A stretch of DNA of 64,000 nucleotides, from positions 1-64,000 of the forward strand of contig JAJTYM010000004.1 in assembly GCA_021463345.1 (NCBI GenBank), in the 5' to 3' direction. The notes beneath the pieces were generated by a model. That model saw only the letters and a program-made list of their open reading frames with translations, searched no databases and had not been told where the DNA came from. This stretch comes from Pseudobdellovibrionaceae bacterium (lineage in GTDB: Bacteria; Bdellovibrionota; Bdellovibrionia; Bdellovibrionales; JAMPXM01). Shown here one piece after another: positions 1 to 7,223 of the stretch. The stretch's first letter is position 1, and the number at the start of each line of letters is the position of its first letter. The translations under genes and the position numbers were made by a program.

Positions 1-122
1 CGACATCGTGACGACCCGGTGCCCACGGGCATTTCTGCGTAACTCCATGACGTCCCTTTACTACAGGATCTCTGTCCTGTCGAATTGGGGGCCATTCCAC
101 TACCGCATGGGCCTCCGGGTGC

Positions 123-461
123 ATGTGGTACGACGAGTATGAACTAGGGAAAAGCGAGGGGGTGATTGACGCGGTCGGCGCGTTCACGTGTCAAGAAATC
201 ATCCGAGGTTGGAGCAATTGTCGGTTTACATCGACGGACGGCCAAACGCGATTGGTGTCCGAACAGGCTATGAGTTATGACCTTCTTCCTACTCTCAACC
301 AACTCATACCGGTGAGCATTTCGTCGTATGAGGCCATGCATTGGCAGAACTGCGATAGCGGAGATCTCACGCCGCCATATGTGAAAAACGGAATTTATGA
401 TTTCATTATGTACCGTGGTCAGAAGTATTCACGATTCACCGATTTAGAGAAGAGTCTTTAA
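123..461 (+). CDS. hypothetical protein in AT-richer block
   Basis: A 112-residue acidic, soluble-looking protein that I do not recognise. There is no signal peptide or membrane segment. The frame is open upstream only to about position 51, where an in-frame TGA lies at 48-50, so it is not the tail of a long gene. The ATG at 123 lacks a clear ribosome binding site, so the start is uncertain. The stop lies one base before the next start (TAA, then ATG at 463), so the two genes are probably co-transcribed. Codon use is visibly AT-richer than in the rest of the window, suggesting recent acquisition. Confidence 0.5.
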   Translation: MWYDEYELGKSEGVIDAVGAFTCQEIIRGWSNCRFTSTDGQTRLVSEQAMSYDLLPTLNQLIPVSISSYEAMHWQNCDSGDLTPPYVKNGIYDFIMYRGQKYSRFTDLEKSL

Positions 462-462
462 C

Positions 463-759
463 ATGGAAAATGACAGTCTAAATCTCTATCTCGTTCATTG
501 CGGCTTCTACGATCCAGAAGTTTATGACGGAATTTATGAGGGGCATGTGAACCTTTTTGTGGCGGCGAAGAATTTTGACGACGCAAAGGCAAACGCTAAA
601 CTTGATTCAAGCTTTCAAAAAAAGAAGATGCATGTGGATGGAGTTCTGCAGATTGAGCTGGTTCAGGGATGCCGTGTGCAGCTCGTTCCAGATTCCCGTC
701 AAGGAGGTCAAACTTTGCTGAAAAGCCATCGCCATCGCGATCTAGCGAGGTGCAAATGA
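463..759 (+). CDS. DUF1543-like small protein
   Basis: 98 residues. The N-terminal half (LYLVHCGFYDP, then a central stretch, then a HVDG motif near residue 53 followed by a short beta-like segment) resembles DUF1543, a small domain of unknown function. The C-terminal 25 residues look unrelated and basic. The start follows the previous stop by one base, and the stop overlaps the next start as ATGA at 756-759. This tight coupling argues for a real three-gene unit. Composition is AT-rich like its neighbours. The family call is from pattern memory and is moderate. Confidence 0.55.
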   Translation: MENDSLNLYLVHCGFYDPEVYDGIYEGHVNLFVAAKNFDDAKANAKLDSSFQKKKMHVDGVLQIELVQGCRVQLVPDSRQGGQTLLKSHRHRDLARCK

Positions 760-989
760 ATCATTCATCAGAAGATAAAAAACCGATTCATCGGAAAGTT
801 GATTTCGAAATGTGGGAAAGGCTCTATGGACGGAGCCTGAGCGACGAGGAAAAGAAAGAGATCAGGGGAAGAATGTCGGGATTTGCCAGATTGTTGATCC
901 AAGAAGATCTTCGTCAGAAAAAAGAAACGCACCAAAAACAAATTGCGGATCTTGAAAAGACGGCAAAAGTTTACGGCGTCGAAATCTAG
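756..989 (+). CDS. small charged hypothetical protein
   Basis: 77 residues, very rich in Lys and Glu, and probably helical, with a motif running DFEMWERLYGR then LSDEEKKEI then GFARLLIQED. I recall similar short proteins beside recombinases and on mobile elements, but cannot confirm this. I chose the ATG at 756 because it overlaps the previous stop (ATGA). A longer reading from 669 would overlap the previous gene and begin with low-complexity Arg/Ser. It is the last gene before the tRNA. Confidence 0.55.
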   Translation: MNHSSEDKKPIHRKVDFEMWERLYGRSLSDEEKKEIRGRMSGFARLLIQEDLRQKKETHQKQIADLEKTAKVYGVEI

Positions 990-1086
990 TTCGATTCCGA
1001 TTTTGACTTTCAGTTCAATGCTGCTTGAGTCACATCAGGTAAGTGTTTGGAATTCTTTGGTTCGATGAACCGCTAAAAACTTAAAA

Positions 1087-1450
1087 TGGTGGCCCCGGGG
1101 AGAATCGAACTCCCACGCCCTTGCGGGCACTGGATTTTCTTACCACTCTGGTTTTCACCAGCTCTCGTCGAGAGAGTTCATCGAGAGAGTTTGTGGTCTG
1201 GACTATGCCTTGACCGTGGAGGTTGATTTTCACAACCACGTTAGGTCCCGCTCGTCTAGTCTCTACACCTTCCAAGAAAAATTCTTTTCAAGGCTTGGCT
1301 CGGCATTAGCAATCTGATTTTTTTCAGAGAAGCCTTCACCGAATTTGGGCGGTTCTACTCCAAGGGTTTCCCCAAGGGCACTCAATTTGATGTCGGCCTT
1401 CCCGACCAACGGTTTGAGTCCAGCGCGTCTACCAATTCCACCACAGGGCC
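1087..1450 (-). tRNA. tRNA-Leu(CAA), interrupted by a group I intron
   Basis: The reverse complement folds as a class II tRNA. The acceptor stem GGCCCTG pairs with CGGGGCC, followed by discriminator A and an encoded CCA at 1089-1087. There is a leucine-type D arm, a long variable arm (TGCCCGCAAGGGCGT) and a T arm GGGAG-TTCGATT-CTCCC. Joining exon 1 (1450-1416) to exon 2 (1138-1087) gives anticodon stem CTGGA/TCCAG and a 7-nt loop CTCAAAA with anticodon CAA. The exons are separated by 277 nt. The 3' end faces the AT-rich gene block on the left. Confidence 0.93.
1139..1415 (-). other. group I intron (IC3-like) in the tRNA-Leu anticodon loop
   Basis: 277 nt between anticodon positions 34 and 35. 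Core elements match my memory of the cyanobacterial and plastid tRNA-Leu(UAA) intron. These are a P/Q-like strand with GAGCCAAGCC (1307-1289), an R-like strand GTGTAGAGACTAGACG (about 1269-1251), a CCTAACGT segment, and an S-like AAGGCATAGTCC (about 1211-1200). The intron ends in G just before AAAATCCAG, as group I introns do. A guide candidate GAGT (1383-1380) pairs with the 5' exon end ACTC. No endonuclease ORF fits inside. Splicing competence is inferred. Confidence 0.88.
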
Positions 1451-1735
1451 GTTTCAAAACTTAAGTATCTCTTACCCAATTTTCAAAGATCTTCCGACTC
1501 TCACAGGTCGCTCTGCAGGCTAGTCGTTCTGTCAGAGCCATCCGTAAGTTCGTCTCGAGCGGCAGACGAGCCGTCAGCGCGGAGGCTGGCCGTTTGCCGG
1601 TCCCGCCATCAAAGCATCGCCGAGACGCAGGCGCCCAAGCTATCGAATCCGGACGCGTCCCGACAAGCCAAAAATGCCGTCGAGGCGGCGAAAGTTCGGG
1701 TTCCACGAGATGGTCGGGGGCGCGCTGAGGCCCGG
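1451..1735. other. intergenic, tRNA upstream region
   Basis: This 285-nt gap lies between the tRNA 5' end and the stop of the MFS gene; both genes read leftward. It must carry the tRNA promoter. On the minus strand a weak TTGAAA-16-TTAAGT pair sits just before the tRNA, but I would not rely on it. I see no convincing ORF or terminator. Confidence 0.4.
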
Positions 1736-2917
1736 TCAACGTCGGGAGGGCGTCGGTCCGCGGTGCACGAACGCGGCGATCAACACGGCCGCGACGATCG
1801 TCGCGAGGGCGGCGTCGGTGAGATACTCGTTCATCGCCCCGCGCGCCATGTAGCCGGCCATCAACAGGGTCGCGATGGCCGAGATCCCGCGGTCCACGAT
1901 CGATTCGATCGACAACAGGGTCGCGCGGTATTTGGAGTCCGGGATGGCGTCGTTCATCACCTGCTTCTGCACCGGGAAGCTCCAGCCGACGGCGAGAGAA
2001 AAGAGGCAGAGGGCGGTCACCGTGGCGTACGCGCCCAGCCAAGGTATCGCCCCCAGCGCGAGGGCGAGCGACAGCGTCAGCAGCGTCACGAGAGGGCGGT
2101 CCGGGAGCCAGCGTCGCGCCCATTGGGGGCGGAACGAACCGATCGCTTCGAAGAGCGTCATCGCCGACATCACCAGCCCGTGGCTCGCCAAGGGCAGGGC
2201 TTTGGAGTCGAGGATCGGCTGGAACAGGGTCACTTGCGCCATGCGGGACAGGACGAAGATCGCCACTCCCTGAAGCATCAGGAGAACGAGCGTGGGCGAG
2301 CGCCCGAGCGCTGCGAACGCTTCGAGCGTGTTGGCCGCGGCCGATCGCGCGGGCTTCGAATCGGCGCGCTCGGCCAGTTTGGGCAACGCCGCTCCGAAGA
2401 CGAGGGACAGGACCGATGCGACGGCGGTCAGCCAATAGGGAGATGTCGCGTGCCATTCCATCAGCGCGCCCACCCCCGCCCAGCCGACGACTTTGCCGAC
2501 GAGTCCGTAGGCGCGCGCCGCGCCCTCGATCGCTTTGTAAGAAGCGGCGTCGCCGCGCGCCTGGAGCGCCTCGTACAGGTACGCGCTCGAAGCCCCGGAT
2601 ATGAACGAGCGGGCGAGGGCGATCAGGCAGAAGTGGGCAAGGAAGCCCGCGTAGTCGACCGCGAGGATCGGCAGGAGGTTGGCCGCGATCAACGTCACGG
2701 CCCCGACGCGGATCGAGCGCAGGTAACCGAATCGGTCGGCGAACCAGCCGGTCGGGATTTCCAGGAAGCAGAAGACGATTTGGTAAAGGCTTTGGATCTC
2801 AAAGATCTCGGCCTCGCTGATCCCCATGCGTTTCTGGTACTCGTAGAAGATGGGGAGCCAGAGCAGCAAGCCGAAGAAGAACTGGAAAAGCGTATAGATT
2901 CGGACCAGTCGGCTCAT
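1736..2917 (-). CDS. MFS transporter
   Basis: 393 residues with about 12 hydrophobic segments and a major-facilitator signature in the first cytoplasmic loop (PTGWFADRFGYLRSIR, near residues 57-72). It is probably an inner-membrane exporter or importer of small molecules; the substrate is unknown. I set the start at the ATG at 2917, which overlaps the stop of the upstream dikinase-like gene as ATGA (2914-2917). A longer reading through that gene is in the wrong frame for it. The overlap means translational coupling, so transport may be linked to the partner's reaction. Confidence 0.88.
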   Translation of the reverse strand: MSRLVRIYTLFQFFFGLLLWLPIFYEYQKRMGISEAEIFEIQSLYQIVFCFLEIPTGWFADRFGYLRSIRVGAVTLIAANLLPILAVDYAGFLAHFCLIALARSFISGASSAYLYEALQARGDAASYKAIEGAARAYGLVGKVVGWAGVGALMEWHATSPYWLTAVASVLSLVFGAALPKLAERADSKPARSAAANTLEAFAALGRSPTLVLLMLQGVAIFVLSRMAQVTLFQPILDSKALPLASHGLVMSAMTLFEAIGSFRPQWARRWLPDRPLVTLLTLSLALALGAIPWLGAYATVTALCLFSLAVGWSFPVQKQVMNDAIPDSKYRATLLSIESIVDRGISAIATLLMAGYMARGAMNEYLTDAALATIVAAVLIAAFVHRGPTPSRR

Positions 2918-4962
2918 TTCACGTACGGGCGCAATTGCAGGATCGAGATGCCGGCGTCGTCGATGATCCATTCGATGTCGACGGGCTGGTTGAACATGTA
3001 ATCCGGCGAGAAGTGGGACTGCAGCAGGCGTCCGACGAGAGCGAGCTTCTGCAGCTGCGCCTTGCGCGCCTCGCCAAGATCCTGCTTGGCGTCGCCGATG
3101 GAGAGCGTGCGTCCGCCGCCCTCGACGGTGTTGAAGAGGTACTGCATCGGCTGTTCCGAGCCTTCGACGACGTTCTCGACCGATTTGAGCGAAGCGTTGA
3201 TGTAGATCTTGCGGAAGTCGTGGTCGTCGCCCATCGGGTTCGTCGTCACCATCACCCCGCCCATGGAGGCGGCGACCTGCTCTTGGACGATCACGCCCAT
3301 GTAGCAATCGTCGAGGGGGATCCCGACCTGCTGGCGCAGCCGAACCGACCGCGGGGAGAGCATGGAGGCCCAGACCTCTTTGATGCCGCTGAAGATGTTC
3401 TCGGCCGTGGTCACCCGGCTGATGGATTCGTAAATGCCCGCGGCGGAGAACCCTTGCAGGTCTTCGGCGTTCGAGGAGCTGCGGATGACGAAGCTTGAAA
3501 CGCCGCTCAGATGGGCCGCGATCCGCGCGTCGATGGTGTTGCGCACTTTGTCGGGCATGCGCGTGTTGCGGATCATGTTCTGCAGAACGAGGCAGAGCGC
3601 GTCGGCTTCCCGGACGCCGAGTTCGAGGGCCATCTTCAGCTTGCCGATCGCTTGTTGCAGGCGAGGCGAACTTTCCAGGAACTCCTGTTGGATGGAGAAC
3701 GGGATCGCGATCCCGCGCGGCACCGAGATCGTGTCGCGCAGGAACTGAGTCGTTTCCGCAGCGAGATCCGCGCCGTCGGCGGCGCCGATGAGTTTGGCGA
3801 GATGGGGGAGCAGGTTCTCGCGCGGCGAACGGCGCACGCGGTAGAATCCGAGCAGCCGCTCCGAGCCGTTCCTGATCACGTGCAGGATCTCGCCCAGGTT
3901 CGCGGCTTTGGTGCCGTATTTGTAACGGTCGCTCATGCGCAGCTCGGAGAGCTCGAGGATCGGAGTGTTGGCGACCTCGGGTTCCTCGAGCTTGATCTGC
4001 TGGAGCGTCCATGCGGGTCGTTGGTCAACGACGGCGGGCCTGTCGGTTTTCCTCAGCTGGATCGCCGTGTCCTGGGCGCTCACGGAGTACTCGACCCATT
4101 GGTCGCTCAGGCCGTCGCGCGCGATCATATCGAAGATCCCGAGCTGGATCGCGTTCGGGATCCCCCAGCCGGCGGCGAGTACGTTGGTGTGCGACAGCGG
4201 CGTGGTCATATGGGCGTTGATGATGCCGGAGATCCGCGGGATATCGTCGGGCACGCGGTGCATGACGATGATGTCGAACCATTCGAGCGTCGCGAGCTTG
4301 GAGCGGTACTCGGTCTCGGTGGCGAAGGCGCGCAGGCGGCCCACCGCGCGGCCGGGGTGAAGGGCGATGAACCGGGCCGAAGCGAAGAGTTCGTGCGTGT
4401 ACACGCGCGGGAGCCGCGCCGGCTCGATGGCGACCGCGATCGCCTCTTGCAGGTGATTGGCGGGTTTCCACAGAAGCGGGACGCCGGGTTCGATGTTCTC
4501 TTTGACGAAGGCGTAGAAGGCCTCGACCTTGGCGCTGTCCATGTCGTCGACTTCGACCGTCTCGAGCGTGTAGAAACGGCGCTCCTGGCCTTTCTCGGTT
4601 TTTTTGTGGAGGGCGAGGATGCCGAGGAAAAAACGGCGGTCGGGCGAGTGGTAGAACGATTCGTTGTACGCGTCGATCTCGCGATCGATCTGCGCGGCGG
4701 TCAAGCCGAGGATTTTTTCAGCGATGTAGTGCGCGTGGAACTCGTAGCGCGCGTGGTTGATGAAATGGATCAGGCTCTTTTCGCGGTCGACGACGACCTT
4801 GACGAAGGGCACGCCGGCGAGGGTGCCCGCCAACTGCTCGAAAACCCCGGTCGACAAACGCTGGCCCACGATGCCGTCGAACTGCTGCCCCGGAGAATTC
4901 GACAGCGACGGTGCTGGGAATGGAGGCATTGGCAAAGCCCGCATGGTTTCAACCGGTTCCAT
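2914..4962 (-). CDS. PEP/pyruvate-binding dikinase-like protein (His domain then ATP-grasp)
   Basis: 682 residues. Residues 1-230 are an unrecognised N-terminal region. A swivelling phosphohistidine-type domain follows, with TPLSHTNVLA (His near 258) and GIPNA. The C-terminal half is a PPDK_N-type ATP-grasp domain with IRSSSNAEDL and VIVQEQVAASMGGVMVTTNP. No C-terminal TIM barrel is present, so it is not a true PEP synthase. The His-before-ATP-grasp order is that of glucan, water dikinases. The acceptor substrate is unknown. The MFS gene downstream overlaps its stop. The ATG at 4962 has a G-rich stretch about 8 nt upstream. Confidence 0.82.
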   Translation of the reverse strand: MEPVETMRALPMPPFPAPSLSNSPGQQFDGIVGQRLSTGVFEQLAGTLAGVPFVKVVVDREKSLIHFINHARYEFHAHYIAEKILGLTAAQIDREIDAYNESFYHSPDRRFFLGILALHKKTEKGQERRFYTLETVEVDDMDSAKVEAFYAFVKENIEPGVPLLWKPANHLQEAIAVAIEPARLPRVYTHELFASARFIALHPGRAVGRLRAFATETEYRSKLATLEWFDIIVMHRVPDDIPRISGIINAHMTTPLSHTNVLAAGWGIPNAIQLGIFDMIARDGLSDQWVEYSVSAQDTAIQLRKTDRPAVVDQRPAWTLQQIKLEEPEVANTPILELSELRMSDRYKYGTKAANLGEILHVIRNGSERLLGFYRVRRSPRENLLPHLAKLIGAADGADLAAETTQFLRDTISVPRGIAIPFSIQQEFLESSPRLQQAIGKLKMALELGVREADALCLVLQNMIRNTRMPDKVRNTIDARIAAHLSGVSSFVIRSSSNAEDLQGFSAAGIYESISRVTTAENIFSGIKEVWASMLSPRSVRLRQQVGIPLDDCYMGVIVQEQVAASMGGVMVTTNPMGDDHDFRKIYINASLKSVENVVEGSEQPMQYLFNTVEGGGRTLSIGDAKQDLGEARKAQLQKLALVGRLLQSHFSPDYMFNQPVDIEWIIDDAGISILQLRPYVK

Positions 4963-5007
4963 TTCCTGGCCCCCATTGGCGGTCGGTAGGATGCAAAGAG
5001 CCCGATA

Positions 5008-5625
5008 TTAGCGCATTTGATGCGTCAGATCATCGGTTTGAGAGGCTTTGAAAGAATAACGTGGTCTATGCGGCCGAGGGATGCATCTCAGCGTATGCGG
5101 GGGCGGGAAGGGCGGAGCGCTGGGCCGGAGCGTCCAATACCCGACGAAACCTGCGCGGCGGGCGGTGAGTATCTCCGCTTCATCTTCACCGATGTAGATG
5201 GGTTTGCAGGGTTCCGGCGCCGGTGTTCTGAGCGCGTCGAGAAACATATAAGGATGCGGCTTGCGGTAAGCGTCTTTGGGGGGGACCACGATCCGCCCGA
5301 ATTCGTTCCAGGGGAACGGTCGGCGTTCGCGCCAGTGGGTCGCGACAAAGGCTTTCAGCGCGCGGACTTTCTCCTGCGGGCTACGGCCCCAGGTTTCCGG
5401 AACGTTCGTGATCAGGCCCAAACGGAATCCCAGCGCGCGCAAGCGGCGCACGTACGCCTCGGCTCCGGGGGTGTAGCGGAAGTTGTTTTCGTCGCTCATG
5501 GAGATCAGCACGTCGCCTAGATCGAAATAGACGATCGGCGCCTGCTCCGGGCCCGCCGTCGCGCGCGCGGGCGCGGCGACGAGGGCCGCGAGAATGATCG
5601 GAAGCGCGATGACGATGCGGTTCAT
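5008..5625 (-). CDS. exported HAD-superfamily hydrolase-like protein
   Basis: About 205 residues. A signal peptide (MNRIVIALPIILAALVAAPARA) is followed by a HAD fold: motif I YFDLGDVL, motif II LITN, motif III Lys in PPKDAYRKPHP, and motif IV IGEDEAEI. Motif I has Asp-Leu-Gly, so the usual second acid (D+2) is Gly. Phosphatase chemistry is therefore doubtful, and dehalogenase-like or non-canonical activity is possible. An upstream ATG at 5643 adds six residues; I prefer 5625 because it begins the signal peptide. The end lies 46 nt before the dikinase-like gene start, in the same direction. Confidence 0.75.
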   Translation of the reverse strand: MNRIVIALPIILAALVAAPARATAGPEQAPIVYFDLGDVLISMSDENNFRYTPGAEAYVRRLRALGFRLGLITNVPETWGRSPQEKVRALKAFVATHWRERRPFPWNEFGRIVVPPKDAYRKPHPYMFLDALRTPAPEPCKPIYIGEDEAEILTARRAGFVGYWTLRPSAPPFPPPHTLRCIPRPHRPRYSFKASQTDDLTHQMR

Positions 5626-5918
5626 GTGCCGCCACGATAGCATGACCGCGCGCGGCCGCGCGAGAGAGGAATTGGCCCTTTCGCCAGTGTCAGAGCGTCA
5701 CTGGAGTGCGAAGAGCGGGAATTTTATTCATGGCCGATCGTCATTTCGACAAGGCTCGATCCCAGTGTGATTTCGGACGTATCTGGCTAAGAAGCCGATT
5801 TGTTTCGTTTTTCAATGCCCAATTTCGTCATCGCTGGCATGCGCCCAGTGGGCACATCGATTGCTGCACATCGGTTGCTATTTTCGCAGCTTGAAGTTTT
5901 GTAACCGGGAGAACCGTA
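5626..5918. other. divergent intergenic region
   Basis: 293 nt between the leftward HAD gene and the rightward barrel gene, with no convincing ORF. It contains a perfect inverted repeat, CCAGTG-9 nt-CACTGG, at 5691-5711. The 3' part is AT-richer and should hold the barrel-gene promoter. GGGAGA lies 9 nt before the ATG at 5919. Confidence 0.45.
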
Positions 5919-7088
5919 ATGAGAACCCAAATCTTCGCTCAAGTCCTGATCGCGGCGCTGTTGGCGGGCGCGCACGCGCACGCGCAGAACGCTTATGTCG
6001 TCGAAGGCAATGACACGATCGTCGCGCCCCCGTCGGCGATGCCCAAGAAAAAGCGCGTCGTGCAATTCGATGAAGCCACGAACACGGTCGTGGAAGTCGA
6101 GGCTCCGTCGCCCGTCGTCGAAAACCGCCAGCCTATTTACATCCTCAACAACCAGCGGGCGGCCGTTCAGGAGCAGCCCACCACGCTTGTGGAAGCGTCT
6201 CCGCTCTCCGAGTCGCGCGCTGAGGCGCTGCGCAAAAGGCGCCAGAGCCTCGAGGTGAACACGGAGCAGAAAATCGTGGAAAAACTCGAAGAAGCGCGGA
6301 TGGAAGACGAGAAGGCCCGCACCGAGCGCCTGTTCGGCAACGGCTTCTCCTCCGGCGCGACGCAAGCGCCCGCCGTCCAACCGGTCGCGGAACCCGTTCC
6401 CGTCGTGGTCGCGTCCCCCGCTCCCGTTCAAGCCGTGGCGCCCTCGGTTGAAAGCGAGGAGAAAGTCGATGTCCGTTCCGAAATCAAAGCGGCGATGGCG
6501 GAGCTCAACGCCAAGGACGAGGAGAAGGGCAGGCAGTCCTACTTCATCGGCGGCGTCGTCGGGCTCTCCGAGTACCCGGATGCGAACAACGTGAAAGGCA
6601 ACGTCGCCACGGGCGTGACTCTGGGATTGGTCACCGAGGACCGCGTGGTCGTCGAGGGCTCGTTCCTTTATTCGGATTATCAGGTCGAGGATTACATCTC
6701 GTACTATCCGTGGAAGGATCTGACTCAGTACAACCTCTCCGCCGCCGTGAAGTACCAGCTCCTGCCCGGCAAGCTCCGTCCGTTCGCGGGCGGCGTCGTT
6801 GGCTACACGTACCGGAAGGCGTCCGACCGTTACGGCAGCTACGGTGGTTACGGAGCGGGTCGAAACCGCGAGGGCACGAGCAATGCGTTCGATCTCGGGG
6901 CGGCGGCTGGTCTCGACCTGCAGCTGACCGACAGGTTCGCGATCGGCGGCGAATTCCGCTACATGACAAACGTTTCGTACCGTCGCGATGACCTGCCTTC
7001 GGGCATGCAGCACGCGGCGCTGGGCCAATCGCCCATCGAGGAGTTGGATTATTATACGATCACGCTTGGCGGTAAGTTCACGTTCTGA
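5919..7088 (+). CDS. outer-membrane beta-barrel protein
   Basis: 389 residues. A signal peptide ends near AHAHAQ (residue 23). Residues 24-205 form a Val/Pro/Glu-rich linker with a charged helical stretch that is likely coiled coil. From about residue 208 (YFIGGVVGLSEYP) there are alternating amphipathic beta strands with Gly/Tyr-rich turns, ending LGGKFTF with the terminal Phe typical of BAM substrates. It resembles the OmpA/Omp_b-brl class. The function is unknown; the linker may reach into the periplasm. It is followed by a clear terminator at 7162-7198 and so is probably monocistronic. Confidence 0.8.
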   Translation: MRTQIFAQVLIAALLAGAHAHAQNAYVVEGNDTIVAPPSAMPKKKRVVQFDEATNTVVEVEAPSPVVENRQPIYILNNQRAAVQEQPTTLVEASPLSESRAEALRKRRQSLEVNTEQKIVEKLEEARMEDEKARTERLFGNGFSSGATQAPAVQPVAEPVPVVVASPAPVQAVAPSVESEEKVDVRSEIKAAMAELNAKDEEKGRQSYFIGGVVGLSEYPDANNVKGNVATGVTLGLVTEDRVVVEGSFLYSDYQVEDYISYYPWKDLTQYNLSAAVKYQLLPGKLRPFAGGVVGYTYRKASDRYGSYGGYGAGRNREGTSNAFDLGAAAGLDLQLTDRFAIGGEFRYMTNVSYRRDDLPSGMQHAALGQSPIEELDYYTITLGGKFTF

Positions 7089-7161
7089 TTCGATATACGG
7101 TCCCGGCGGCGGTCTCGAAGCATTCGCTTGAGGCCTCCGACCGTTCTCTTCAAGGCTGGAT

Positions 7162-7198
7162 AAAGGCTTCCGCGCGCACGGAAGCCTTTTCTTTTTTT
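7162..7198 (+). terminator. rho-independent terminator after the barrel gene
   Basis: Stem AAAGGCTTCCG / CGGAAGCCTTT with a CGCGCA loop, followed by TTCTTTTTTT. It lies about 75 nt after the stop at 7088. Confidence 0.93.
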
Positions 7199-7223
7199 CC
7201 CTTGTTTGAGAAAATCAGTTTGA

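Noticed and set aside
1081-1457. two 64-codon open frames over the tRNA-Leu locus
   Set aside because: They fall on the tRNA exons and group I intron, which explain the sequence fully; no intron-encoded endonuclease motif is present.
1461-2456. 331-codon open frame on the minus strand
   Set aside because: Alternate frame of the MFS gene plus the tRNA upstream region; Arg/Pro-rich with no membrane segments.
3511-4989. 492-codon open frame on the plus strand
   Set aside because: Antisense shadow of the dikinase-like gene, whose family motifs are unambiguous.
5706-5894. 62-codon open frame upstream of the barrel gene
   Set aside because: No ribosome binding site or recognisable character; it lies in the divergent promoter region.
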